Positions 37,421 through 45,677 of a stretch of 64,000 nt of DNA are shown piece by piece (position 1 is the first letter of the stretch; every line of letters begins with the position of its first letter). The translations under genes were made by a program, and so were the position numbers. The stretch spans positions 62,001-126,000 of the forward strand of contig CANEGO010000004.1 in assembly GCA_947427095.1 (NCBI GenBank), in the 5' to 3' direction. The notes below the pieces were generated by a model, which made no database searches, was not told the DNA's origin, and was given only the letters and a program-made list of their open reading frames with translations. Origin of the DNA: an uncultured Clostridium sp. Its GTDB lineage: Bacteria > Bacillota_I > Bacilli_A > RF39 > UBA660.

Positions 37421-37554
37421 TTTATCTCCTCCTTTCATTTAGATAGATTAACAAATACAAAATAATAATCAAATATTATAAAATTACTAAGTTGAAGAAT
37501 ATTTTCAACAAAATTCTTTATAATCAGGTATAAAAACAAATTTAAGATATTAAA

Positions 37555-37583
37555 AAAACACAAAAATTAAACTTTTGTGTTTT
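37555..37583 (-). terminator. Terminator of the HigBA-like operon
   Basis: AAAACACAAAA / TTTTGTGTTTT hairpin, located 37 bases after the antitoxin-like gene on the minus strand. Confidence 0.7.
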
Positions 37584-37619
37584 AATCTAATTATTTAGAC
37601 AAATTATTTAATAAATTTA

Positions 37620-38639
37620 TTAATAACTTATTTCTTCCCTATTTTTAATATACCGTGGATCATTATAATTTATTTTTCCTTCTTTGGCTAACCTAGAATA
37701 TAAGAAGCATAAAGGAATTTTTTCTCGTTTACATATGTCTTCAATGTCATCACACGTTATTATTTCCTTATAAGTTTTATCATCTATCATTTGTTTTAAA
37801 GCAAAATTATCAGCTCTTTTTTCTATATTATCATCACCATCAATAACTACTTTACTTTTAGCTTTATTATAATCACTTTTTACATGACCTAATTCGTGAT
37901 ATAAAGCATAATAAAACGAGGCCTTTTCCTTCAAATACGTAGTCATATATATTGCGGGGTTATTTCCTAAAACCTTGGTACAACCCCTTGTTTTAGTACC
38001 TAGTAAAGCATCCTCAATAACCAAGTATATGCCATACTTACTAAATAACTTAACTAAACTATTTGAATTAAATTTTCTTAATCGTTCGTCTTTTAACTCA
38101 CCTAATAACTTATTTAAATTAGATGAATCATACCTTTCTACATTGATTTCCTTAACTAGATTATCACACCTAGTTATCCACAAAAAAACTTTTTTTAAAT
38201 CCGCATCCTCTTTTTTCTTATATAATATCTTACTATCGGAGTATTTTTCAAGTACATCAAAATTTTTTATATTTAAAAAGTTCAATAAGTCATAAGCATT
38301 TTGCAAATAGGAATCTTTATCTTTTAATACTAACCAATTTCTTTTACTCATTTCCTCTACATGATATGAACTAATAAATTTTTTTATTTCTTTTTCACTA
38401 TTAAATCTATTATTAAGATAATTATATAGCTTTCTTTTAGCCTCTACGAACGCAATTAAATTAATATCAATATCTGTAATAAGGCTTATGGCAATCATCA
38501 AATCTTCCGAAATATCAGTTTTACTATTTAATATCTCATTCATATGTTTTTTTGTTATATCTAACCTACTAGCAAAATCACTTTGCGATATATGATTATA
38601 CGTTAAATAATCCTTTAACATGCTTCCAAAACCAAACAT
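37620..38639 (-). CDS. HigA-like antitoxin with XRE HTH and ImmA/IrrE metallopeptidase domain
   Basis: This 339-residue protein has an N-terminal XRE helix-turn-helix (HISQSDFASRLDITKKHMNE) and a middle helical linker. The C-terminal ImmA/IrrE-type domain has the zinc motif HELGH near residues 246-250 and EKRADNFA supplying the third ligand. The gene directly follows a RelE/HigB-like toxin gene (2 bases), the higBA order. Fusions of this kind act as antitoxins that may be self-processing. A GGGAGG site precedes the ATG. Autoregulation through the palindrome at 38992-39016 is likely if the HTH binds it. Confidence 0.82.
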   Translation of the reverse strand: MFGFGSMLKDYLTYNHISQSDFASRLDITKKHMNEILNSKTDISEDLMIAISLITDIDINLIAFVEAKRKLYNYLNNRFNSEKEIKKFISSYHVEEMSKRNWLVLKDKDSYLQNAYDLLNFLNIKNFDVLEKYSDSKILYKKKEDADLKKVFLWITRCDNLVKEINVERYDSSNLNKLLGELKDERLRKFNSNSLVKLFSKYGIYLVIEDALLGTKTRGCTKVLGNNPAIYMTTYLKEKASFYYALYHELGHVKSDYNKAKSKVVIDGDDNIEKRADNFALKQMIDDKTYKEIITCDDIEDICKREKIPLCFLYSRLAKEGKINYNDPRYIKNREEISY

Positions 38640-38641
38640 AA

Positions 38642-38947
38642 CTATCCCTCCCTATAATGCTTATTATCTATTTTTTCAAACTCTACTTTCTCTATTTCAA
38701 TTAAATTATATGGATAATCTCCCATAGGTCTAAAATATAATCTAATTTTAGTATTCAAATCAGCGGTATAAATATCTTTTAAATTTCCCTTTTTCTTTTC
38801 TATACCATATACGTTTTTTAAAGGATGATTAATTAACTCTTGCATATTATTAACGGATAAAAGTAAATCTTCTATTTTACATAGTTCTTCGTATTCTTTA
38901 TCCATATGCTTATTTATTATTTTACGTTTTAAATCACGTTTATACAC
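38642..38947 (-). CDS. HigB/RelE-like toxin
   Basis: This small protein's core (YKRDLKRKIINKHMD ... LKNVYGIEKKKGNLKDIYT ... IRLYFRPMGDYP ... IEIEKVEFEKIDNKHY) fits the RelE/HigB ribosome-dependent mRNA interferase fold, and it precedes an XRE-ImmA antitoxin gene. The start is unresolved. The frame is open to a TTG at 39025, but that part contains the promoter and operator. The first in-frame candidate downstream of the predicted transcript start is a GTG at 38947 with no good ribosome site. ATT codons at 38956 and 38959 are alternatives. Confidence 0.65.
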   Translation of the reverse strand: MYKRDLKRKIINKHMDKEYEELCKIEDLLLSVNNMQELINHPLKNVYGIEKKKGNLKDIYTADLNTKIRLYFRPMGDYPYNLIEIEKVEFEKIDNKHYREG

Positions 38948-38991
38948 CGATGTTTTAATAATTTGCGAGGTATCAATTCTCTTTTCATGTA

Positions 38992-39022
38992 TATTATAAC
39001 CTAATAGGTTATAATATGTCAA
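38992..39022 (-). promoter_or_regulatory. Promoter and palindromic operator of the HigBA-like operon
   Basis: TTGACA (39017-39022) and TATAAT (38993-38998), 18 bases apart on the minus strand. The spacer and -10 lie inside a perfect inverted repeat of two 11-base arms separated by 3 bases (38992-39016), core AACCT-AAT-AGGTT. That core equals the known MqsA operator AACCT-N3-AGGTT. Confidence 0.82.
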
Positions 39023-39102
39023 CAAAAACTACTGATTTAAAAATAATTAATAAATGCTACTATAGCAAGCCATTATGCCGAAATTTAAATGAATACATGT
39101 AA

Positions 39103-39140
39103 AAATAAAGCCATAATCCATTAAAATTATAGCTTTATTA
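39103..39140 (-). terminator. Terminator of the MqsRA-like operon
   Basis: AATAAAGC(C)ATAAT / ATTAT(A)GCTTTATT hairpin followed by a T-rich tract on the minus strand, after the MqsA-like gene. Confidence 0.62.
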
Positions 39141-39149
39141 AATTATTTA

Positions 39150-40058
39150 TTATATAGTATCAATATTAAAATCATCTTTATATTTACTTAAACTTATTAT
39201 ATTTCCTTTAGTAGTTTCTTTCCATCCTAAGAATTCATGTGACCAATTAGATAATTCGGTTGCAGTTTTTCCCTTTAATTTATTTTTTACATACTCCATT
39301 GAATCAAGTTCTTCTTTAGAAAATAAATTTTCATCAAAGCATAAATCTGTTTTAAATAAAGCCTTATCATCCATATCAACAGTAATTTTAACATAATTAT
39401 TATCCGATAAATAATTTATTATATTTTCATGATTATCAATTATAGGGTCATGATCAGCTTTAGCATATTTTAAAGTAGTAATGGGCATACCATATAATTT
39501 ATTATAATAAAAATCCAAGGCAAACATATTTTTAATAAGCGCAGTTTTATACATAATATTATCTTTTAACATATAAATAAAACTATTAATGGTTTTTACA
39601 TGATTATACAAACCTGATTTTTTCAAAATTTCATAATAATCATCCCCTAGTCTTTTTTTATTTTCTCTTAAAATATTTAAAAAATACGTTTTTCCTTTCT
39701 TTAGTTTAGCGTATACTTCAATATATTGTTTTTGAGGAAAAGATTCCTGTTTTTCATAACGTATAATTGTTTTTTTACCCCAACCAAGTAATTTTGCAAA
39801 CATATCATGTGATAAATTGAAATTCCCCCTTATATTTTTAAAATCTTCAAATGTTAAATCATATAATTTTAAATATTCATCATAAATATTTTTTACCGGA
39901 TCATAATCGTCTGGCAATACTTCATTGTTGCAATAGGGACATTTATAAATATGTTCTTTTACATAAAAACTTTCACCATTTATTTTATATTTATTTTCTT
40001 GTATTTCCTCTTTCGGAATAATTTTTTTATTACAATCAAAACAATATTCTTTTTTCAT
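39150..40058 (-). CDS. MqsA-like antitoxin with C-terminal SocA/Panacea-type domain
   Basis: This is a 302-residue protein. The N-terminal zinc finger has two CxxC pairs (CFDC near 5, CPYC near 39). A helix-turn-helix (FNLSHDMFAKLLGWGKKTII followed by RYEKQESFPQ) is like that of MqsA. A helical C-terminal domain of ~150 residues (FALDFYYNKLYGMPITTLKY ... ELDSMEYVKNKLKGKTATEL) resembles the SocA/Panacea (DUF4065) antitoxin domain, known as a chaperone-like neutraliser for many toxins. It follows a small toxin-like gene by 14 bases. It should neutralise the toxin and repress the operon; both are inferred from family. Confidence 0.8.
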   Translation of the reverse strand: MKKEYCFDCNKKIIPKEEIQENKYKINGESFYVKEHIYKCPYCNNEVLPDDYDPVKNIYDEYLKLYDLTFEDFKNIRGNFNLSHDMFAKLLGWGKKTIIRYEKQESFPQKQYIEVYAKLKKGKTYFLNILRENKKRLGDDYYEILKKSGLYNHVKTINSFIYMLKDNIMYKTALIKNMFALDFYYNKLYGMPITTLKYAKADHDPIIDNHENIINYLSDNNYVKITVDMDDKALFKTDLCFDENLFSKEELDSMEYVKNKLKGKTATELSNWSHEFLGWKETTKGNIISLSKYKDDFNIDTI

Positions 40059-40072
40059 TTCGTATTTTCCTC

Positions 40073-40441
40073 CTACCTAGTACTTTCATGAAAAGATAAA
40101 CAAATTACTTTATCATCTCCATCATTTTTTAAATTTAGTTTAATATAAACCCTTTTTCCATTAATAACTTTAATAAATTCAAATACTTCAGAATTTGTAT
40201 CTCTGCTTAAATCAATATCTTTAGAAATCCTAAAACAGTCTTCTTCTTTCAACTCTAATATATAATTCCATATACTTTCTATCCTTATTATTCCGATCCT
40301 TATAATAGCTTCTTTATAATTTACTCTAACATCATCTAAGTTATAAGTTCTAGGAATTATTTTATATTTTTTTCTTCTAATTAATTCTTTAGCAATTTTT
40401 AAAAAAGATTTCACCGCAGTATTATCCAGCGTTGTTATCAC
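40073..40441 (-). CDS. MqsR-like toxin
   Basis: This is a 122-residue protein. The second half, ILELKEEDCFRISKDIDLSR ... SEVFEFIKV ... GKRVYIKLNL ... VICLSFHES, follows the order of MqsR (LSESDFYKS, DVY, VYLKITV, LIVSFKEK), a RelE-fold mRNA interferase. The first 50 residues are basic and less similar. It sits immediately upstream of the MqsA/SocA-like antitoxin gene, as in mqsRA. The promoter carries a perfect palindrome. The family link is my reading of short motifs and could be wrong in detail, but a toxin role fits the context. Confidence 0.62.
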   Translation of the reverse strand: MITTLDNTAVKSFLKIAKELIRRKKYKIIPRTYNLDDVRVNYKEAIIRIGIIRIESIWNYILELKEEDCFRISKDIDLSRDTNSEVFEFIKVINGKRVYIKLNLKNDGDDKVICLSFHESTR

Positions 40442-40490
40442 ATATTTACTCCTTCCTACATATATTTACTGCTTTCATACTTATGATATC

Positions 40491-40520
40491 ATAATTTATA
40501 TTTTGGTGTCAATTGACACC
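40491..40520 (-). promoter_or_regulatory. Promoter and palindrome of the MqsRA-like operon
   Basis: The 16-base perfect palindrome GGTGTCAATTGACACC (40505-40520) contains the -35 TTGACA on the minus strand. TATCAT follows after an 18-base spacer. This is a typical autoregulated toxin-antitoxin promoter. Confidence 0.7.
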
Positions 40521-40533
40521 ATGAAATTTTTGG

Positions 40534-40567
40534 ACAAAAAAAACATAGAAAAATTCTATGATTTTTT
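40534..40567 (-). terminator. Terminator of the wecE-gtrA unit
   Basis: CATAGAA / TTCTATG hairpin with an eight-base T-run on the minus strand, at the stop of the GtrA gene. Confidence 0.8.
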
Positions 40568-40993
40568 AAATACCAATAGTTTACTTATAACATAATTAAG
40601 TATTATTTGCATAACCTGACAAATCAAAGTAAATATAATAACCCAAATATTACTATTTAACTTAAGCAAAGTTACAAAGAACCACATTATAAACATTTGA
40701 ATAAGCTGAGTAAATACTCTTCCCTTAACAAAATTCAAAGCTTCTCTTACTTGATTTTTACCCTTTACCTTACTTTTAAATACAAATATTCTATTTGTTA
40801 TATAGGCAAATAATACAGCAAGCACCCAAGATATTATCTCTGCTATTTGTAACTGCAATCCATCAGTTTGATCCAAAATAGTAAAAAGTAATAATAACTT
40901 AGAACCCACCCCTACAACGGTAGTTAATCCTCCAACTATCAAATAATTAATTTGCTCTTCATATTTTTTATATAAATTAAATATTTTTTTCAT
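40556..40993 (-). CDS. GtrA-family membrane protein
   Basis: This 145-residue protein with four membrane helices is typical of GtrA/GtcA proteins: INYLIVGGLTTVVGVGSKLL at the start, FAYITNRIFVFKS in the middle and NYVISKLLVFKK at the end. GtrA proteins are thought to flip polyprenyl-phosphate-linked sugars across the membrane for glycosylation of O-antigen, teichoic acid or wall polymers. It is the last gene of the unit that includes a WecE-like aminotransferase, two SMR proteins and a GT-C protein; together they resemble a CsbB-GtcA-YfhO type machinery. Confidence 0.87.
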   Translation of the reverse strand: MKKIFNLYKKYEEQINYLIVGGLTTVVGVGSKLLLLFTILDQTDGLQLQIAEIISWVLAVLFAYITNRIFVFKSKVKGKNQVREALNFVKGRVFTQLIQMFIMWFFVTLLKLNSNIWVIIFTLICQVMQIILNYVISKLLVFKKS

Positions 40994-41152
40994 TAAAATC
41001 TCCTATGTTTAATCCTGATATAATTATAAGAAAATAATATTATCATAATAATAAGCATAAAATCTTGAAATCGTCTAATAGCTTTGTGCCTAAACAATTA
41101 TTTCTTGATGCACCTTGACATCAATTTTTGAATTTGAGATATTTATAATATA

Positions 41153-42841
41153 TTATTTATCTTCAAGGAATTTCACATTTTTATCTATTCCATATAATTC
41201 CTTTACATCATTTTCTATCCACTCATAACCTATAATATCTGCAAAACTACAATCATCATATAAAAACTTTTTAATATAAATAGTATCTTCTCCATTATAC
41301 TTCTCAAGTTTACTAATATTTTCAGAATATATTTTTCTGTTTTCAGAATATTTAACATAAGTATTAAAATAATTCGATAAAGCACCTAATATAAACATTG
41401 ATAATAATATTAGTAACTGCAAATATCGAGGTTTGATTCTAAAAATAAATGAATTAAATATTAAAATAATAATCAATATTGCTAAACCGAATTGTAATTG
41501 GTAAATAATAAAAGGTATACAACACATATAATAATTATCTACTTTTTCCTTATAACAATTTTTAATAACATCTAATATAGCAATTATTAAAAATAAAATC
41601 ATTATTAACATAGTCCTATATTCAGTATATGGTGACATAATCATAACGCCTTGACTTATATATGCTGATAACAATGCTACTATACCGATTGAGGATTTGG
41701 ATTTAAGAAAAGTGTAAAACATTAAAATTAGAATGGATAACAAATATAAAAATGATAAAACATATGGTACTATCGAAAAACATGTTATAACTACATTACT
41801 ATCCGTAAATTCAACAAATGATATAAAAAATTCAACTAAAACATCAGCACCCGTAACATCCATTGCAATAAGCATATAAATTATAAGCATTACTATTGTA
41901 TACGTATAACTAAATTTAATAATTAAGTTATTACCTTTTTCTTTTTTTAAATAACTAGATATTAATATTATAAGAAATGAAGATAATAATAAAATATAAA
42001 ATGGTGCTGAATTAAAGCTTACATTTTTAAAATCTAATAAATACCTAAAAATTGTAGGAATCCTATATAATATCTTTTCAATAAAACTCAAGTCAGAGAA
42101 GAAAGACATAGCACCCATTCTAGAACTATTTCCTGGTGCAAAATAAAAAATTACAAATCCTATCATCCCCATAATCAATGAAAACATATTAATTTTAGAA
42201 ATTTTTTCTTTTTTAACAATATAAAAATAACCAATAATCAAAATTGGTAAAAGCAAAACTATTGCTCCTGTTTGTGCACTACTCCATCCACCAAAAAAAG
42301 CTACTATAGGGAAAATAATCTTATCATAATCTTTTTCTTTTTTATTAAATATCCTAGTTACTACAAAATATACATACAATATAACTTGTAATGCTGTGAA
42401 AACATAGGCGAAACAGCCATCAAGCCAATAAACAGTTTGACTTAATACCCTGGAGCTAATGAAATAAAATAATGACCATAAGAATAAAGATACAAACACT
42501 TTCTCTTTTTGTTTATTCAAATTTAACATTTTGATTATTAAGAAAAAAACAGCTGTAATTAAAGCACTTATAAATATTTTCCAAACGTTAAATTTAAAAA
42601 GTAAAAAAGACGTAACCAATATAGGGGTAAAGCCACCACCCCAATTAAAATAATGTTTTATTTGATTATTTATAATATTTCTAAACCCTTTCGAACTTAT
42701 CATTTTTAAACCAAAATCATCAGCATACATCACAACATTTCTCATCTGAAAAAGTAGTAAAATAAATCCAATTAACATAATTATTAAATAAAATTTATTT
42801 TCCTTTATGTAGTTTATTATTTTTTTTATACTATCTTTCAT
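41153..42841 (-). CDS. GT-C-like polytopic membrane protein (DUF6056-type)
   Basis: This 562-residue protein has about a dozen membrane helices. The first outer loop carries YADDFGL, an Asp pair in the place where GT-C glycosyltransferases hold their catalytic acid, followed by a conserved YFNWGGGF and later YWLDGCFAYVF. A short soluble C-terminal tail (about 500-562) follows. The overall look is that of DUF6056/GtrC-like transferases that take a sugar from a lipid carrier. It lies between the SMR pair and gtrA, so it is the natural candidate to transfer the amino sugar onto a surface polymer. Family assignment moderate. Confidence 0.68.
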   Translation of the reverse strand: MKDSIKKIINYIKENKFYLIIMLIGFILLLFQMRNVVMYADDFGLKMISSKGFRNIINNQIKHYFNWGGGFTPILVTSFLLFKFNVWKIFISALITAVFFLIIKMLNLNKQKEKVFVSLFLWSLFYFISSRVLSQTVYWLDGCFAYVFTALQVILYVYFVVTRIFNKKEKDYDKIIFPIVAFFGGWSSAQTGAIVLLLPILIIGYFYIVKKEKISKINMFSLIMGMIGFVIFYFAPGNSSRMGAMSFFSDLSFIEKILYRIPTIFRYLLDFKNVSFNSAPFYILLLSSFLIILISSYLKKEKGNNLIIKFSYTYTIVMLIIYMLIAMDVTGADVLVEFFISFVEFTDSNVVITCFSIVPYVLSFLYLLSILILMFYTFLKSKSSIGIVALLSAYISQGVMIMSPYTEYRTMLIMILFLIIAILDVIKNCYKEKVDNYYMCCIPFIIYQLQFGLAILIIILIFNSFIFRIKPRYLQLLILLSMFILGALSNYFNTYVKYSENRKIYSENISKLEKYNGEDTIYIKKFLYDDCSFADIIGYEWIENDVKELYGIDKNVKFLEDK

Positions 42842-42855
42842 TATAAATTCTCCTT

Positions 42856-43185
42856 TTATAAATTGAAGATTATAATACCGATAATTATGGTTATAATCCC
42901 TAATATTTTTCTTTTATCAATATTTTCTTTCAAAAAGATTTTACTTAAAATTATTACAAATACGAAGCTTAATGCCTGTAATACTTGCCCTAATGATAAA
43001 TTAATTTTTTTATATGCAATCAAGGTTAAAAATGTTGCAGAAACCATTATTATATATCCAAATATTGTAAACTTATTTATATATATATTCTTTTGAGAAG
43101 AGCCCTTTTTTAATAAGATTTGACTAAATGCAGAAATTAAAATAGAACATACAAATAATAATATATATATATATTCTTTATTCAT
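42856..43185 (-). CDS. SMR-type transporter subunit, ArnE/ArnF-like
   Basis: This 109-residue protein with four membrane helices belongs to the small multidrug resistance/EamA half-size group: SAFSQILLKKG in helix 1 and SLGQVLQALSFVFVIILSKIF in helix 3. In the Arn pathway ArnE and ArnF flip undecaprenyl-phosphate-aminoarabinose. It overlaps the neighbouring SMR gene by 8 bases and the two probably form a heterodimer. The context with an amino-sugar pathway supports a lipid-sugar flippase over drug efflux. Confidence 0.75.
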   Translation of the reverse strand: MNKEYIYILLFVCSILISAFSQILLKKGSSQKNIYINKFTIFGYIIMVSATFLTLIAYKKINLSLGQVLQALSFVFVIILSKIFLKENIDKRKILGIITIIIGIIIFNL

Positions 43186-43519
43186 TTTCTCTACCTCCTA
43201 TTATTATAGCAATACCCATTATTGTAATTATAGACCCAATAATCATATTAATAGATATTATCTCATTAAATAACAAAGCCCCAAAAACCATTCCCCAAAT
43301 TATAGTAGTAGATTTAAATATATATACTTTAGATAAATCAAATTTTTTTAGCAAAGTTTGCCATAGAAGTGCAAAAATACCGAGTGTCAACATAGATAAT
43401 CCATAAAATATAATGCTATTAAATAATGAATTTTGCATAGAAGCAAATTTCATAAATACACTTGAAGTTGAAAAAAACAAATATAGTATAACCGCCAATA
43501 AAATATTTTTAAATTTCAT
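43178..43519 (-). CDS. SMR-type transporter subunit, ArnE/ArnF-like
   Basis: This 113-residue protein has four membrane helices: an SVFMKFAS segment in helix 1 and TTIIWGMVFGALLFNEIISI in helix 3, as in EamA/SMR half transporters. It is encoded one base after the WecE-like aminotransferase gene, so translation is likely coupled, and it overlaps the second SMR gene. The two proteins differ enough in sequence to be opposite-topology partners, the usual paired arrangement. Confidence 0.75.
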   Translation of the reverse strand: MKFKNILLAVILYLFFSTSSVFMKFASMQNSLFNSIIFYGLSMLTLGIFALLWQTLLKKFDLSKVYIFKSTTIIWGMVFGALLFNEIISINMIIGSIITIMGIAIIIGGRENE

Positions 43520-43520
43520 A

Positions 43521-44651
43521 TTATTTTTTTGAAAAAAAACTTTCTAATTTTAATACTATATTTTCAACTTCTTCATTTGTCATATCAGCATACAATGGTA
43601 ATCTAACCAATCTATCAGCATATTCTTCCGTTACTGGCAAATCACCTTTTTTATAATTATATTTTTCTCCTACTTTAGATAAATGTAGGGGAATATAATG
43701 GAATGGCGTTACAATTCCATTTGATTTCATATAATCAATAAATTCACTTCTATCTTTTTCATTATGAAAAATAATATAATACATATGTGCATTATTTGTA
43801 GCATACCCTGGAATAAATGGTAATGTAATTAACCCATCAGCTTCATACTTTTTTAAAGTGTTATTATATTTATTCCAAATTGAAAGACGTTTGCTTTGTA
43901 TTTCTTCAAATCGTTCTAACTGACCATATAAAATGGCTGCTAAAACATCTGAAGGCAAATATGAAGAACCTGGTATCTGCCATGAATATTTATCTACAAA
44001 GCCCTTAAAAAATTGCTTTCTATTAGTCCCTTTTTCTCTTAACATTTCAGCTTCTTCGAACTTTTTATCATCCTTTATTATAAGAGCGCCACCTTCGCCC
44101 ATTACAATGTTTTTTGTTTCATGAAAACTATATGTTCCATAATCACCTATGGTTCCTAACAATTGTCCCTTATAATAAGAACCTATAGCTTGAGCTGCAT
44201 CTTCAATTACTTTCAAATTATATTTTTTTGCAATTTTCATAATTTTATCCATATCACATGCAACACCTGCATAATGAACAACGTATATTGCTTTTGTTTT
44301 ATCGGTTATTTTCTCTTCTATCTTATTTACGTCTATATTCATCGTTTTAGGTTCTATATCGACAAATATTGGTTTTGCTCCTCTTAATACAAAAGCATTA
44401 GCTGTTGATACGAAAGTGTATGATGGAACAATGACTTCATCACCTTCTTTTATATTTTCTAATATAGCAGTCATATCTAAGGCATGTGAACATGACGTTA
44501 TCAATAACATCCTTAAATTAAATAATTCTTGAAATTTTTTTTCTACTAATTTTGTATATTTATTGTCTCCGCAAATTTTCCCTTCAGATAAACAGTCTAA
44601 AACATATTTTTTTTCAATTTCTGAAATTGATGGTTTATTAAATGGTATCAT
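43521..44651 (-). CDS. wecE: dTDP-4-amino-4,6-dideoxygalactose transaminase (WecE/RffA-like)
   Basis: This 376-residue PLP enzyme of the DegT/DnrJ/EryC1/StrS family is strikingly close to E. coli WecE as I remember it: MIPFNKPSISEIEK, SPTFVSTANAFVLRGAK-type segment (SYTFVSTANAFVLRGAK), VHYAGVACDMD, SFHETKNIVMGEGGA with the PLP lysine in HETKN, REKGTNRKQFF and HYIPLHLSK. It converts dTDP-4-keto-6-deoxyglucose and glutamate to dTDP-4-amino-4,6-dideoxygalactose. RfbA and RfbB, which make its substrate, are encoded a few genes upstream. First gene of its own unit after a terminator at 44716. Confidence 0.9.
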   Translation of the reverse strand: MIPFNKPSISEIEKKYVLDCLSEGKICGDNKYTKLVEKKFQELFNLRMLLITSCSHALDMTAILENIKEGDEVIVPSYTFVSTANAFVLRGAKPIFVDIEPKTMNIDVNKIEEKITDKTKAIYVVHYAGVACDMDKIMKIAKKYNLKVIEDAAQAIGSYYKGQLLGTIGDYGTYSFHETKNIVMGEGGALIIKDDKKFEEAEMLREKGTNRKQFFKGFVDKYSWQIPGSSYLPSDVLAAILYGQLERFEEIQSKRLSIWNKYNNTLKKYEADGLITLPFIPGYATNNAHMYYIIFHNEKDRSEFIDYMKSNGIVTPFHYIPLHLSKVGEKYNYKKGDLPVTEEYADRLVRLPLYADMTNEEVENIVLKLESFFSKK

Positions 44652-44715
44652 ATTATTACTCCTTTTATAAATTATAATTTAATTATATCATATTTTAAAT
44701 CTATTTGTTTATATA

Positions 44716-44744
44716 ATTAAAAACAGTAGAATATTCCACTGTTA
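44716..44744 (-). terminator. Terminator between the rfbA-GT2 unit and wecE
   Basis: AACAGTGGAATATTC folded with GAATATTCTACTGTT-type complement (one mismatch pair), followed by TTTTTA on the minus strand. A TATAAT (44682-44687) for wecE follows. Confidence 0.68.
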
Positions 44745-44747
44745 AAC

Positions 44748-45677
44748 CTATTTTTTTATTTTGTTTTTTATTTCTTTTACGATGTACAATGGCCTTTGTT
44801 TAACCTCCATAAAAATGTTTCCAACATAAAGTCCAACTATTCCTATTACGGTCATTAGCATTCCACCTATAAAACAAATAGTAACTATCGTGCTTGTCCA
44901 TCCAACTATGCTAGATGGACATACAAACTGTTTAATTATTAAATAAACTATATATATAAGGGATAATATTGTTAACACAAATCCAAATCCTACTATAAAT
45001 TTCAAAATTTTATCTGATTGCGAAAATAGTATATCCATAGCCATATTAATTCTCTTTTTCAAATTATACGAAGATTTTCCTTCATATCTCTTATCATGAA
45101 CAACATCTATAGTTCCTTGTTTAAATCCTAACCACTTAATGTACATTACAAACGCCCTATGAGCTTCCCTCATTTTACAGTAATTATCTATAACGATTCT
45201 TTTTGAAATGCTAAAATTACATAATGTTTCATCATAAGGCTGGTCTGTAGCATATGAATATATTTTATAAAATATATTCGATACAAATTTTTTAAAAAAA
45301 TTGTCCTTTCTATTTTTTCGGCGAGCAAAAACAACATCATACCCCTCATTTATTTTATTGTACAAATTAATAATTTCCTCTGGTCTATCTTGTAAATCAC
45401 AATCCATTACAACCACATAATCACCACTAGAATAATCTAATCCCGCCATTATAGCTTTCATCTGTCCAAAATTCCTTGCAAGATTAATTCCTACAACTTT
45501 TTTATCTTTATCACATATTTTATTTACTACTTCCCACGAGTTCTGAGGGCAATTGTCATTCACTAAAATTATTTCATAATTTTTTGTTATTTTTAAAATT
45601 TCCTTTGTTAACCTGCTATATAGTTCATCAAGTGCGTTTCTACATCCATATACAGGAATTACAATCGATAATTTCAT
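44748..45677 (-). CDS. GtrB/ArnC-like polyprenyl-phosphate glycosyltransferase
   Basis: This 309-residue GT2 enzyme has a cytosolic domain with VIPVYGCRNALDEL, VNDNCPQNSW, MDCDLQDRPEEI (DxD-type) and YEGKSSYNLKKRI. Two C-terminal membrane helices (about 228-290) ending in VKQRPLYIVKE follow. That is the layout of GtrB, CsbB and ArnC, which load a sugar from a nucleotide donor onto undecaprenyl phosphate. The likely donor is the dTDP-amino sugar made by this locus. It overlaps the ATP-grasp gene stop by one base. Confidence 0.88.
   Translation of the reverse strand: MKLSIVIPVYGCRNALDELYSRLTKEILKITKNYEIILVNDNCPQNSWEVVNKICDKDKKVVGINLARNFGQMKAIMAGLDYSSGDYVVVMDCDLQDRPEEIINLYNKINEGYDVVFARRKNRKDNFFKKFVSNIFYKIYSYATDQPYDETLCNFSISKRIVIDNYCKMREAHRAFVMYIKWLGFKQGTIDVVHDKRYEGKSSYNLKKRINMAMDILFSQSDKILKFIVGFGFVLTILSLIYIVYLIIKQFVCPSSIVGWTSTIVTICFIGGMLMTVIGIVGLYVGNIFMEVKQRPLYIVKEIKNKIKK

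Noticed and set aside
42856-43519. SMR pair as a multidrug exporter
   Set aside because: The pair is locked inside an amino-sugar and glycan unit next to a GtrB-like transferase, so a lipid-sugar flippase is the better reading, though not proven.
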